Source: Phymorhynchus buccinoides (Eukaryota > Mollusca > Gastropoda > Neogastropoda > Raphitomidae). Taken from it: 64,000 bases of DNA. The DNA lies in contig CM065699.1 in NCBI GenBank assembly GCA_017654935.2, positions 21,534,110-21,598,109 on the forward strand, given 5' to 3'. The translations under genes were made by a program, and so were the position numbers. Positions 61,101 through 63,274 of this stretch are shown here, in pieces. The notes under the pieces are model-generated. The model made no database searches. It worked only from the letters and a program-made list of their open reading frames with translations, and was not told the origin of the DNA. The number at the start of each line of letters is the position of its first letter. Position 1 is the first letter of the stretch.

Positions 61101-63244
61101 AGGGTCTTAATAGGGAGGTTCCACTGTGTATCCCTTGCTTCCTTTCTAACTTGGTCTATCGCCCCTCCCTTTCCCACTCTCCACCCTCTTTCCAACACAA
61201 ATTTCAAATGCTCAGAGCGGCTCAAATTGTAGTTCCAATGGCTTTGCCTCCAGAACCGACAAGGAAATAAAAAGGACAAGGGTCAATGATTATTAGCTGA
61301 GCAGACCCACCAGATCACGTGTCAAAATCACAGGTTTCACAAGTTTTCACTCTTATAGCTGGAAATAAATCTTGTTTCGACCAGGTCTGATGCCTATACA
61401 AATGCCCCCAAATTCAAACCGAAACATCATTTTAAAGAGCAGCCTCAATTTGAAGTTGGGGACATTTGGATGTGGGTCACAGCTACCCAGAAAAAACCAA
61501 GGGACCTCATTTTGGATTATGTTTGAAGGTCTTATAAGGGAGGTTCCATTGTATTTTAAACTAAATTTGTCTTGGATTTTTAAAAATTCTACTATTACTC
61601 ATCAGAAGTCTAGCATTGCGAGACTGTTTAACAGTAGATATCTTCATTTACATAATTTAAATGGATAATACCAGAAAGAGACAAACATGCACAAGGGCGT
61701 AATAAAAACAGGAAGCAAAAAGGACAAAACGATCAAACCGCAACAAAATCAAAAATGATCTAGAACTGACCGGTGTTGCTGAATTTCCTTGGTCAGCGTA
61801 GATAGCAGTATTTGTTTCTTCTAAAGGCACCTGCAAAGACATGCAGTTGTTGTTTATTTCATACTACAGTCGACCCCCTCTTTTAAGACCTTCAAAAAAT
61901 CTTGAAAAATCGGTCGTAAAAGAGAGGGGTCTTAAATCAGGGGTGACCAAAACAATGCACTCACTACACCGTATATGACGCACAGCACAAGCATATGTCT
62001 CCTCACTACTTTCACCCTTTGCTCAAGAGTGAGCGTTACACGTTTCCTTTTTTTACCCACATCGCTACACTGTGCTTTCTCCGCCATTCTTGAATGAAAC
62101 ATCCGGAGTAGGCCCTAGCGCAGCTTGAATTAGCACAGAGAAATCTCGCGAGGTCGGACCCTCGCGAGATCGGACCCTCGCGAGATTGACATTGGCTAAC
62201 AACAGTGGTACCCCAGCTGTGCGTCGGCTCGAACTGAGGCCAAGAAGGATAGATATACGTTTTTGCGACTGATAATTGTCAGAATGTGTTGCATCGGTCG
62301 TAAAATCAACAAGATTTACGGTCGTAAAACGCGTTAGAGGGGGAGTCGTAAATGAGGAGGCAAGTTTTGAAGAAAAACGATCCATCATTCATGTTTCGGT
62401 CTTAAAAGAGGAGAGGTCGTAAATCAGAGGGCCGTTCGTGAGGGGGTCGACTGTAAAAGGAAACGCATTTGTAGTTTCAGAGGTTGTGTTATCAGCCTAA
62501 AGGCTGAAAAATATAATGCCTTTTAAACTGTTACGAATCTTTAGCCACCATTGTAATTTACACTAAAAACTGTTTGAATAATTCATTTACAGGTAGGATG
62601 ATGATCAAGCCCTTGGCGGTTACATCAGAAAGCTCACACCAAAGCACCTAACAGCTAAGAAGCAAGATAAAGAACTGTTTTTAGACCAACAAATGTGTTA
62701 CAATTTAAAAAATAATCTAGGAATAGTAACAGGTAAAAGCCAATTAATAAAATTCTGCCAAAGACCACTGAATGACAGAAGAAATGGATATCAAAGAATG
62801 CACACATCATCACAGTCATGTTGATCATGATCATCATTGCATGGGTGCAACTACACAAAATGAAACAACCCTGAAAGGCCGGGGTCTAGGGGTAATGTCC
62901 CCCTGCAGCTGAAGAAAAACATGATTTATGAAGGTATTTTAGTTTGCTTTTTCCACAATCTATACAAATACTTATTTTAAAGTGTTTGAAAAATACAGTA
63001 GACACACAAAGATCTTGTTTGACAAATAAAAAAAAAAAAGGAAATTCCTTTCTCTGGTGAAATTCAAAACCAGAAAATCCTTGTATACCAGGAAAAGTTG
63101 CACCCATGTCAATGCCACATTTACAATCATCATCATCATGACAATCACCTTCAGATCGGCCAGACGAGTTTTAGCCAGGGAGGTGTAGTCTGTCCACTGG
63201 TCCCTGCACTTGGCAGGCACAAAGGGGGGGCGCAGGATGTGCAC
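16914..63244 (-). CDS. FANCA: Fanconi anaemia group A protein, C-terminal two-thirds over 23 identified exons
   Basis: FANCA is a nuclear scaffold of the Fanconi anaemia core complex, which monoubiquitinates FANCD2-FANCI at DNA crosslinks. Ordered blocks match vertebrate FANCA as I remember it: [103 protein letters not shown], and a C-terminal block resembling LITKARLFLLQLIPRC. Nearly all reconstructed junctions agree in phase. Vertebrate FANCA is about 1450 aa; the part seen here starts around residue 480 in human numbering. Exons encoding the human segments near HFLFEIFRRRL and LPKAFHVCAAILECLE were not found, and one junction (47490/38961) does not match in phase, so small exons are missing. 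Introns reach 8.5 kb and are loaded with transposons and minisatellites. No stop lies inside the exons called, so the gene is probably functional. Confidence 0.9.
17662..17754 (-). CDS. FANCA: FANCA exon ([19 protein letters not shown])
   Basis: Acceptor TTGAACAG|GGC and donor GAG|GTGTGT, 31 codons, phase 0 on both sides. Resembles the human ELITKARLFLLQLIPRC block. Confidence 0.75.
18108..20684 (-). mobile_element. complete piggyBac transposon
   Basis: Flanked by TTAA at 18104-18107 and 20685-20688. The termini are inverted repeats: CTCTTAGCATCCTATA at the left, and the reverse complement of the right end reads CTCTTAGCGTCCTATA. It is 2577 bp with one intact transposase. The target is the ATGATTAATGATG part of the 57-bp minisatellite, which closes up exactly when the element is removed with one TTAA. 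Confidence 0.95.
18747..20420 (-). CDS. piggyBac transposase, 557 aa, intact
   Basis: Cut-and-paste transposase of the DDE_Tnp_1_7 family, acting on TTAA targets in the nucleus. An acidic, low-complexity N-terminus (1-75) is followed by the dimerisation/DNA-binding region and the catalytic core. The three catalytic aspartates are most likely D224 ([13 protein letters not shown]), D302 (VYFDNFFTS) and D411 ([14 protein letters not shown]). The insertion domain lies between them, and [20 protein letters not shown] follows. The C-terminus (513-553) is a cysteine-rich zinc-binding domain ([17 protein letters not shown]), which in the family binds the element's ends. No frameshift or stop is seen, and the length is within the normal family range. 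The Met start sits about 260 bp from the element's end. It looks capable of activity. Confidence 0.95.
   Translation of the reverse strand: MADDSSDDGSVFGTLIDQLIAERAQGLGVDNQSDISVVSSVHTSDLSDLESISDDEVDAEADWVDDVENHELGTFSSQVGPTRPLAADAQPVDYFMQLFPQSLFETIKAETERYAQQKGAEFVTSVAEIKAYLGLLFLMGVIQLPSYRHYWSKNPILRQPSISNVMPRNRYELLTKYFHLNDSTKNPARNEPGHDKLHKVRPLLDNAKKMFPKHYKPHKNMAVDEAMIKFKGRCSFLQYIPSKPCKWGIKAWAIADSESFYMVDFNVYTGREECNQNVPLGTRVVCDLVKPHFDKYHHVYFDNFFTSVDLLERLLSKRMYGCGTVRLNRRGLPVAIKTCKLKTSGEMKKMKKGKLLAVTWCEKKRQVSVLSTANDVGNIQITRHGKRGQPDRTYPKPKAIQEYTEHFNAVDKNDQLRSYYGIANKAKKWWKYLFWFIADVSVINAYILRAEAPGAGRPKISHLNFHLAVATGLINGFSSRKRVSQVTPVAPVIKKPVLHEPTKITTSRGVRTCIVCAKGPDRTPAGKKIQSSWECSRCAVALCKAKGCFAQFHNYQQ
21790..22529. 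mobile_element. MITE with CCATATTTTTCGGACTATAAGGCG terminus type, containing a nested MITE
   Basis: Starts TACCATATTTTTCGGACTA and ends AGTCCGAAAAATATGGTA, so the ends are inverted repeats. A TTAA MITE (22299-22507) is inserted near the right end. The same family occurs at 27679, 30386, 35595 and 39335. Confidence 0.8.
22299..22507. mobile_element. TTAA MITE nested in the preceding MITE
   Basis: Flanked by TTAA at 22295-22298 and 22508-22511. Body matches 40110-40352. Starts CCCATTCGCCGCCAG and ends GTGAAAGGG. Confidence 0.8.
22568..22654 (-). CDS. FANCA: FANCA exon ([14 protein letters not shown])
   Basis: Acceptor GTGTCGCAG|ATTGCT and donor AAG|GTGCTC, 29 codons, phase 0 on both sides. 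Aligns with the human YLKLVQLFVAG block just before the penultimate exon. Confidence 0.7.
22769..22954. mobile_element. Harbinger-like MITE, 186 bp, copy 1
   Basis: Flanked by TAA on both sides (22766-22768, 22955-22957). Imperfect inverted termini GGCCGGGTTCACA / reverse of TGTACACGGCC. About 90% identical to 39451-39641. A TWA target is typical of PIF/Harbinger. Confidence 0.75.
23605..24400 (-). repeat. two copies of dispersed repeat R (23605-23890 and 24098-24400)
   Basis: The family reads, on its forward strand, from a GGGGATACC...GGGGTCTTT box through ACTCTGCCTTTTCCCTTTGC, TCATCTACTAT, CTGGTCCATTCTC and GACGGACATGC to ATGACAGGAAACTGTCTGAGCG and often (GAA)n. Both copies are inverted. 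Relatives: 26540-27040, 35815-36165, 38966-39298, 51700-52015, 53200-53630, 56660-56995, 63275-63830. Confidence 0.75.
24705..25078 (+). repeat. 27-bp minisatellite
   Basis: About 14 units containing CTACAAGACATCCCTTCTGC, with shortened units in the first third. The unit is a multiple of three, which explains the long ORFs on both strands. It lies about 140 bp from a FANCA exon. Confidence 0.9.
25221..25298 (-). CDS. FANCA: FANCA exon ([18 protein letters not shown])
   Basis: Strong acceptor CTTTTCCCCAG|ATT and donor AAG|GTACC, 26 codons, phase 0. Position and hydrophobic pattern match the human EELLVFLFFFSLMGLLSS block. Confidence 0.7.
25355..25540. repeat. partial repeat R copy ending in a poly-G tract
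   Basis: Inverted fragment with GGAAAAGGCAGAAACAAAGAG and ACTCTCCAGTATCCCCA, then a G-rich run (25501-25530). Confidence 0.6.
25934..26000 (-). CDS. FANCA: FANCA exon ([16 protein letters not shown])
   Basis: Acceptor CAATTTCAG|GAAT and donor AAG|GTATTG. Starts in phase 2, accepting AG from the 33299-33459 exon, and ends in phase 0. Resembles human REENIRKQLKKLDCER. Confidence 0.7.
26455..27040 (+). repeat. LINE/SINE 3' tail and repeat R copy
   Basis: At 26455-26530 an end of AAACGCGCTATATAAATGCT type runs into (ATT)n, typical of LINE-derived tails. Then 26540-27040 is a forward copy of repeat R. Confidence 0.6.
27041..27678. other. no gene recognised
   Basis: Mostly unique AT-rich intron sequence. 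An ORF on + at 27331-27600 has no recognisable domain and no splice-site support. Confidence 0.4.
27679..29002. mobile_element. 1.3-kb member of the TATTTTTCGGACTA MITE family
   Basis: Starts TACCATATTTTTCGGACTA and ends TAGTCCAAAAAATACGGTA. Contains a second insertion at 28482-28977. Several short ORFs inside lack domains. Confidence 0.7.
28482..28977. mobile_element. nested hAT-like MITE, tentative
   Basis: Ends CAGAGGTTCCGCTAG and reverse complement CAGAGGCTCTGTTAG are related. Its interior has inverted GGTACCGGTA-like segments. It interrupts the GCCTTATAGTCC junction of the outer MITE. Target duplication is imperfect. Confidence 0.5.
29790..29960 (-). repeat. dispersed repeat with (AAC)n, copy 1 (inverted copy at 57690-57830)
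   Basis: Shares, in inverse orientation, the blocks GGTGCATTTGTGCCATA and GATGATCCCTGGAGTC with 57690-57830. It ends in an (AAC)11 run at 29908-29941. The Cys-rich ORF is the translated trinucleotide run. Confidence 0.65.
30386..30843. mobile_element. TATTTTTCGG-family MITE containing a 57-base poly-C
   Basis: Degenerate ends but retains the TAAGGTGCACC and GCAGGGGTCTCAGTCAGG blocks of the family. A C homopolymer of about 57 bases sits at 30479-30535. Confidence 0.65.
31287..31410 (-). pseudogene. FANCA: decayed duplicate of a FANCA exon
   Basis: Matches the exon at 33299-33459 (shared CAGGCAGGCAGGAATCCTGTCCC, quoted here as AGGCAGGAATCCTGTCCC, and CATGCCGT.ACATCCCACAG), at an estimated three-quarters identity. 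In-frame stops and a lost reading frame show it is not coding. Confidence 0.75.
31623..32099. mobile_element. nested TTAA element with a terminal palindrome
   Basis: TTAA at 31619 and 32100; related ends CACACTCTGGAC and CTCACTCGGCAC. A perfect 20-bp palindrome (ATGAGCCGGATCCGGCTCAT) at 31638-31657 is followed by a half-decayed second copy. Confidence 0.65.
32145..33230. other. intron sequence, part of a 2-kb tandem segmental duplication
   Basis: No gene seen. Blocks at 32903-32935 and 33140-33235 match 30910-30950 and 31129-31220, so this region and about 30.9-31.4 kb are diverged copies of one segment that included the exon. Confidence 0.5.
33299..33459 (-). CDS. FANCA: FANCA exon ([13 protein letters not shown]...DLWN)
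   Basis: Acceptor TTCTCCGCAG|CGT and donor CAG|GTAACG, 161 nt, entering in phase 0 and leaving AG, which the 25934-26000 exon completes. Similarity to FANCA is weak here, but the phase fits on both sides and the block [14 protein letters not shown] fits human NPDWLSAAALHFA. Confidence 0.6.
33880..34360 (-). pseudogene. LINE reverse-transcriptase fragment
   Basis: The translation has [37 protein letters not shown] and, in shifted frames, the GHSTETA-like and [13 protein letters not shown] motifs of the RT palm of Jockey/CR1-type LINEs. Frameshifts and truncation make it a relic. Confidence 0.8.
34958..35044 (-). CDS. FANCA: FANCA exon ([19 protein letters not shown])
   Basis: Acceptor CGTTTCCAG|GGT and donor CTG|GTAAGT, 29 codons, phase 0. 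Aligns with human [20 protein letters not shown]. Confidence 0.85.
35436..35495 (-). CDS. FANCA: FANCA exon ([13 protein letters not shown])
   Basis: Acceptor GGTGTACACAG|GTGGGG and donor CTGCAG|GTATGC, 20 codons, phase 0. Aligns with human GALTQDITAHFFRG. A longer version starting near 35560 stays open, but has a weaker acceptor. Confidence 0.8.
35595..35741. mobile_element. short MITE of the TATTTTTCGG family
   Basis: Right end TCCGAAAAATACGGTA and internal AAGGCGCACCCCCCAAATT. The left terminus is truncated. Confidence 0.65.
35815..36165 (-). repeat. dispersed repeat R, (CTT)n-ended variant
   Basis: Inverted copy beginning with CTTCTTCTTCTTCC and GCGTTCCCAGGCCATAAGGCC, and ending at the GGTATCCCCAC box. 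Confidence 0.7.
36449..36486 (+). repeat. 38-base poly-C tract
   Basis: Near-perfect C homopolymer just before a SINE tail. Confidence 0.9.
36541..36935 (-). mobile_element. near-complete tRNA-derived SINE, family A
   Basis: On the minus strand a tRNA-like head (36843-36930) carries a box A TGGCAGAGTGGTTAAGATGC and a box B GGGTTCGAATCCC, the RNA polymerase III internal promoter. The body contains CATCCGAAGGACTCGACG, and the tail ends in the family palindrome CACAGAGATAAGTCTCTGTG. This is the only copy here with its head. Confidence 0.85.
37002..37141 (-). CDS. FANCA: FANCA exon ([15 protein letters not shown]...VQFLEQFL)
   Basis: Donor TTTTTG|GTGAGA is clear. The acceptor is uncertain (37120-37141), and no candidate matches the phase left by 38046-38200, so an exon is missing between them. 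Aligns with human RILLRLPSSVLCGSS...EQFF. Confidence 0.75.
37180..37355 (+). repeat. (CA)n microsatellite cluster
   Basis: Interrupted CA/CT dinucleotide runs. Confidence 0.9.
37600..37890 (+). pseudogene. LINE 3' end, RT C-terminus and tail
   Basis: A frame reads [13 protein letters not shown], then [12 protein letters not shown] and a stop, the usual C-terminal end of LINE reverse transcriptases. It is followed by a 3' UTR (GCGAGGCTTAGGCTTGAGCC) and an (ACTAT)4 tail at 37857-37876. Confidence 0.75.
38046..38200 (-). CDS. FANCA: FANCA exon ([17 protein letters not shown])
   Basis: Acceptor GCCACACAG|AAG and donor CTAAG|GTTGAT, 155 nt, phase 0 in and two nucleotides out. Open throughout, with an acidic DDDD run. 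It matches the LQEMVADLELQQDLIVP region by position and pattern. Confidence 0.7.
38770..38961 (-). CDS. FANCA: FANCA candidate exon ([16 protein letters not shown])
   Basis: Donor TCTCTCT|GTGAGT is good and joins the next exon in phase 0. The acceptor (GTGTTAG|TTA) has no pyrimidine tract and its phase conflicts with the upstream exon; a repeat R copy has landed right beside it. The true start may be different. Confidence 0.5.
38966..39298 (-). repeat. dispersed repeat R, (CTT)n-ended variant
   Basis: Contains CTTCTTCTTCTGCGTTCCCA and GGCCATATGGCC at one end and GGTATCCCCAC at the other, near-identical to the inverse of 51720-52015. Confidence 0.75.
39335..39662. mobile_element. TATTTTTCGG-family MITE with nested Harbinger-like MITE
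   Basis: Starts ATACCTTATTTTTTCGGACT and ends TAGTCCGTAAAACATGGTA. Interrupted at 39451 by the second copy of the 190-bp Harbinger-like MITE. Confidence 0.75.
39451..39641. mobile_element. Harbinger-like MITE, copy 2
   Basis: About 90% identical to 22769-22954. Flanks are ATA and TTA, so the target duplication is imperfect here. Confidence 0.75.
40110..40352. mobile_element. TTAA MITE, best-preserved copy (243 bp)
   Basis: TTAA at 40106-40109 and 40353-40356 flank inverted CCCTTTCACCGCCA / TGGCGGTGAAAGGG. This is the reference for the family. Confidence 0.85.
40478..40715 (-). repeat. DIRS right inverted terminal repeat
   Basis: From 40533 to about 40715 it is the apparently exact reverse complement of 46556-46753 (TTACCGTTTCACTACGAATG through GCAACTTTAAATCA). 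The outer 55 bp (TGAATGATTTTATTTAATAT...) are specific to this end. Confidence 0.9.
40782..40878. repeat. DIRS internal complementary region
   Basis: 40782-40837 is the reverse complement of the right outer end (40478-40537), and 40838-40878 is the reverse complement of the left outer end (46722-46767), joined directly. In DIRS elements this region templates completion of the ends and circle formation. Confidence 0.9.
41165..41400 (-). pseudogene. DIRS tyrosine recombinase, C-terminal part, broken
   Basis: A frame reads [27 protein letters not shown], two stops, then STFASFYLR. HxxR and the final Tyr (in FYLR) are the C-terminal catalytic signature of DIRS recombinases; the double stop between them disables the protein. 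Confidence 0.85.
42540..42960 (-). pseudogene. DIRS RNase H, with an internal duplication
   Basis: A frame reads [20 protein letters not shown] (metal-binding Asp in TDAS), then in another frame [28 protein letters not shown] and [10 protein letters not shown] second related block follows ([22 protein letters not shown]). Frame changes show decay. Confidence 0.8.
43420..43740 (-). pseudogene. DIRS reverse transcriptase, broken
   Basis: [19 protein letters not shown] and [10 protein letters not shown] lie in one frame, [18 protein letters not shown] in a second, and [10 protein letters not shown] (the YxDD catalytic box) in a third. The palm segment between FLRF and YLDD is shortened, so about 20-25 residues, including the usual PFGLSTAP motif, are missing. 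Confidence 0.85.
44444..45868 (-). CDS. DIRS gag-like ORF, 474 aa
   Basis: Long open frame in the gag position of the DIRS element, before RT. It is rich in Arg, Ser and Pro with three tandem 41-residue repeats (core [22 protein letters not shown] 45180-45530), plus an acidic segment ([14 protein letters not shown]). No zinc knuckle is seen. Its start near the left repeat is plausible, but 240 bp of G-rich sequence intervenes. It would package element RNA if expressed. The downstream frame (43420-44451) probably continued it before a frameshift. Confidence 0.55.
   Translation of the reverse strand: MCTFASLCMNNNDVPFLYSVGQLAQRELTTDISIFPREEDLGLDGRSSSQRDVEAVRSHDRCRKPQTDAVPVYGSRARDGEYLPSLSEWQFRSPRRASGSPRRAGGTDSPNDRQSRSPGRAGSTDLHYTQQSRCPRRALPRRSLEPGNIDDQQFRSPGRARSTDLRYTQQSRCPRRALPRRSLEPGNIDDQQFRSPCRARGTDLRYAQQSRCPRRALSWRTLEPGNIGDTFVYPPRPVRPVHGPTLSVTRAGGTRPPVSTVTCTRHRTAPSAADRPLPVLEPVSRHPGPRRADEFQLPADACLIRHPSKRHVALPRESSVDEEFESLPREGLVDFDLAVQDEVFRIMRTVYQGSQRSPSRSVHVDDLFSQCGNGVTDPPVYSDPIPSSCSQPYYTDVRPMVQLESAQAAGQLQFFGSLQAQKEARLTLLISLFVRQALRKTTLPCGLSRRRCLTATSLLPPCRSLSRLNPAPFV
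46107..46159 (+). repeat. 53-base poly-G tract in the DIRS element
   Basis: Near-perfect homopolymer inside the gag 5' region, poly-C on the coding strand. Confidence 0.9.
46550..46767 (-). repeat. DIRS left inverted terminal repeat
   Basis: Reverse complement of the right repeat over about 185 bp. It ends CATGATAGAATAGAT, matching half of the internal complementary region. Confidence 0.9.
47212..47580 (-). repeat. 111-bp tandem array made from the 3' part of a FANCA exon plus its donor
   Basis: Units start at 47212, 47323 (shortened to 89 bp), 47412 and 47524. Each of the first three has the exon sequence CCAGCACAACTGTTCCGCC and a splice donor at 47490, 47378 and 47289 (CAG|GTAGAC). Confidence 0.85.
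47490..47636 (-). CDS. FANCA: FANCA exon ([12 protein letters not shown]...STSSGGC)
   Basis: Strong acceptor TTCTTTTTCCCCAG|ACA; the preceding exon supplies AG. 147 nt to the first donor. RQTYQ and SGGC align with human RQDFHQ and ASGGC. Its 3' part is tandemly duplicated, so three alternative donors exist. Confidence 0.85.
47660..47815. repeat. dispersed repeat, copy 1 (second copy 57212-57385)
   Basis: Shares AACAAGGGGTCC, TGTGAATGCTAAAAAGAAT and CATCCCTGGGACCCC with 57212-57385. It begins about 24 bp upstream of a FANCA acceptor. Confidence 0.65.
48113..48322. repeat. LINE tail remnant and (CA)n microsatellite
   Basis: (AAT)n with ACATAGCGCT at 48113-48145, inverted relative to 26455, then CA repeats at 48272-48322 just before a FANCA donor. 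Confidence 0.6.
48344..48642 (-). CDS. FANCA: FANCA exon ([18 protein letters not shown])
   Basis: The largest exon here, 299 nt, phase 0 in and AG out (donor CAGAG|GTGTGT). The block [18 protein letters not shown] closely matches human QDWLHLELEIQPEADALS. The acceptor is TTTGAAG|TGC, chosen because it fits the phase; the better-looking TTTCAG|ACC 13 bp downstream does not. Confidence 0.9.
49100..49202 (-). CDS. FANCA: FANCA exon ([19 protein letters not shown])
   Basis: Acceptor TGTATTTCAG|G and donor TTG|GTGGGT, 103 nt, one nucleotide completing Arg then 34 codons. Too short for simple ORF listing; found by splice phase and by fit to the human LFFCLKFCTAAISYSL region. Its acceptor abuts a MITE. 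Confidence 0.8.
49211..49480. mobile_element. pogo-like MITE (CAGTGGAACCTCCCTTATAA) with a nested repeat B copy
   Basis: TA followed by CAGTGGAACCTCCCTTATAA at 49211, with internal TAAGACTCCCTCCCACAT. Repeat B is inserted at 49315-49440. Its terminal base is 8 bp from FANCA exon 49100-49202. Confidence 0.65.
49650..49935. repeat. (CA)n microsatellite cluster
   Basis: Repeated ACACACAGATGC units up to a FANCA donor. Confidence 0.85.
49939..50132 (-). CDS. FANCA: FANCA exon ([20 protein letters not shown])
   Basis: Acceptor CATCCTCAG|ACA and donor ACCAG|GTGAGT, 194 nt, phase 0 in and AG out. Aligns with human [20 protein letters not shown]. Confidence 0.9.
50414..50575 (-). CDS. FANCA: FANCA exon ([19 protein letters not shown])
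   Basis: Acceptor TTTCTCAACAG|GTG and donor AAG|GTACCG, 54 codons, phase 0. Aligns with human MCGRVLPAVLTRLCQLL. Confidence 0.9.
51130..51513 (-). repeat. about 21-bp minisatellite whose unit contains the adjacent FANCA splice donor
   Basis: The donor of exon 51514-51641 reads GTCAAG|GTCAGTGGCTCAC and this string is repeated, with variation, through the next 380 bp. I count eleven exact AAGGTCAGT copies including the genuine donor. Confidence 0.9.
51514..51641 (-). CDS. FANCA: FANCA exon ([20 protein letters not shown])
   Basis: Acceptor TTGAAGTTTCAG|AG and donor AAG|GTCAGT, 128 nt. The first two bases complete a Glu codon from the previous exon, followed by 42 codons. Aligns with human VISERLRAVLGHNEDDSS. 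Confidence 0.85.
51700..52015 (+). repeat. dispersed repeat R with (GAA)n tail
   Basis: Forward copy: CCGTGGGGATACCAGGGGG to GGCCTGGGAACGCAGAAGAA. A tRNA box-B-like GGGTTCGATTCTC (minus strand, about 51690) precedes it. Confidence 0.7.
52314..52640 (+). repeat. 67-bp minisatellite
   Basis: Five copies of a unit with GATGGTTGTGGCGGTTGGTTG and ACCAAACTTTCAGGGCAGAA; few differences between copies. Confidence 0.9.
52715..53115 (+). pseudogene. LINE 3' end
   Basis: The translation reads [15 protein letters not shown], typical of LINE RT C-termini, followed by a GT-rich 3' UTR, TTGTAAACGCCTAGGGC and an (AAT)n tail at 53107-53120. Confidence 0.65.
53200..53630 (+). repeat. dispersed repeat R, interrupted
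   Basis: Forward copy to about 53465, and the final GCATGATGCATCTGCGCTCATATGACAGG part at 53573-53610 after about 110 bp of other sequence. Confidence 0.65.
53671..53793 (-). CDS. FANCA: FANCA exon ([20 protein letters not shown])
   Basis: Acceptor TTTTGTGCAG|GT and donor CAGAG|GTCAGA, 123 nt, phase-matched on both sides. Acidic start, then [15 protein letters not shown], which fits human LGQLTAALGELRASM. Its 5' half is tandemly duplicated upstream. Confidence 0.85.
53743..53985 (-). repeat. 93-bp tandem array made from a FANCA acceptor and exon 5' half
   Basis: Two full units and a diverged third. The acceptor and exon start recur exactly 93 bp apart, at 53793 and 53886. Confidence 0.85.
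54027..54960. repeat. dispersed duplication with inverted part
   Basis: 54027-54193 recurs as a direct copy at 54711-54870 (TATACCACAAAACACTACCA, GGATGCCAGTGGTTCT), and its end is inverted at 54895-54957, next to the satellite. Confidence 0.8.
54958..56395 (+). repeat. 45-bp satellite, about 32 copies
   Basis: Unit contains AGAGTGCCCATCAATCTGTTA and GTAGGCACTGATGG. It is very uniform; variation is confined to C/T in CCCA(T/A)C and the GTTGCACT/GTTACAAT/GTTGAAGT linker. A 15-codon period keeps both strands open, giving spurious ORFs. The last units decay into the sequence 30-50 bp before the FANCA donor at 56448. Confidence 0.95.
56448..56574 (-). CDS. FANCA: FANCA exon ([16 protein letters not shown])
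   Basis: Acceptor ACATCAG|TTG and donor GGAAG|GTAAGG, 127 nt, phase 0 in and one nucleotide out. [20 protein letters not shown] matches human VPDSRVAFIESLKRADK closely. Confidence 0.95.
56660..56995 (+). repeat. dispersed repeat R, full-length copy
   Basis: From CCGTGGGGATACCGGGGAG to TGACAGGAAACTGTCTGAGCG; one of the best-preserved copies. Confidence 0.75.
57090..57420. repeat. SINE family A fragment and dispersed repeat copy 2
   Basis: 57100-57185 holds the SINE body in + orientation (AAGTCTTTCGGATGAGACG). 57212-57385 is the second copy of the repeat at 47660. Confidence 0.65.
57421..58513. other. intron, no gene seen; dispersed repeat at 57690-57830
   Basis: Unique AT-rich sequence apart from the inverted copy of the 29790-29960 repeat. 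No exon was found. Confidence 0.4.
58514..58574 (-). CDS. FANCA: FANCA exon ([19 protein letters not shown])
   Basis: Acceptor GTTTCTTTTCCAG|C and donor CAC|GTGAGT, 61 nt, completing Ser from the previous AG. Nearly identical to human SIFRRPYYVSHFLPALLTP. Confidence 0.95.
58744..58920. mobile_element. pogo-like MITE, 177 bp
   Basis: Termini GTGGAACCTCCCTTATGAGA and TATAAGGGAGGTTCCACTG are inverted, with TA flanks. Confidence 0.75.
59500..59730 (+). repeat. (CA)n-rich low-complexity stretch
   Basis: ACACACA and ACAGACA units directly before the exon-derived array; the ORFs are spurious. Confidence 0.85.
59765..60230 (-). repeat. 60-bp tandem array made from the 3' half of FANCA exon 60433-60518 plus its donor
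   Basis: On the minus strand each unit encodes [18 protein letters not shown] and continues through the donor CAG|GTTAGT into the next copy. Some units have an extra FESSGKL (21 bp). The 20-codon period keeps the frame open. Confidence 0.9.
60240..60408 (-). mobile_element. SINE family A fragment inserted in the exon-derived array
   Basis: GCGCGTCGCAGCCAGAGGCG and GTGTGACTGATGAGG match 1570-1650. It separates the genuine exon from the array copies. Confidence 0.75.
60433..60518 (-). CDS. FANCA: FANCA exon ([18 protein letters not shown])
   Basis: Acceptor GATGTGCACAG|GCG and donor GCCAG|GTTAGT, 86 nt, phase 0 in and AG out. [20 protein letters not shown] matches human [20 protein letters not shown]. 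Confidence 0.95.
60591..61126. mobile_element. pogo-like MITE with internal 4-fold tandem repeat
   Basis: Inverted ends CAGTGAAACCTCCCTATTAA and TTAATAGGGAGGTTCCACTG. The interior has four copies of a roughly 125-bp unit (GTGGACACTCAGTAGTCCGG). Confidence 0.8.
61771..61830 (-). CDS. FANCA: FANCA exon ([20 protein letters not shown])
   Basis: Acceptor ATGTCTTTGCAG|GTG and donor CCG|GTCAGT, exactly 20 codons, phase 0 on both sides. It fits the human VSIENMGLYEDLSSAG segment between two strongly matching exons. Confidence 0.8.
61867..62453 (-). mobile_element. pogo/Tigger-like non-autonomous element, 587 bp
   Basis: Inverted ends CAGTCGACCCCCTC / GAGGGGGTCGACTG, flanked by TA. It retains the start of a pogo-type transposase gene. 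Confidence 0.8.
62000..62087 (-). pseudogene. N-terminal remnant of a pogo/CENP-B-type transposase
   Basis: From an ATG at 62087 the frame reads [19 protein letters not shown] then TLEQRVKVV, the start of the CENP-B/pogo helix-turn-helix. Homology stops after about 30 residues, where the element is deleted. Confidence 0.6.
62454..63148. other. intron sequence, no feature seen
   Basis: AT-rich and unique. No exon, repeat or element was recognised. Confidence 0.4.
63149..63244 (-). CDS. FANCA: FANCA exon, first in window ([12 protein letters not shown])
   Basis: Acceptor GCTTTCAG|GTG and donor AAG|GTGATT, 32 codons, phase 0. [12 protein letters not shown] and [13 protein letters not shown] are close to human VHILHPPLVPGK and [13 protein letters not shown]. 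This is the strongest single piece of evidence for the gene identity. Confidence 0.97.
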
Positions 63245-63274
63245 CTGAAAGCGTTCATTTCTAATATTTCTTTC

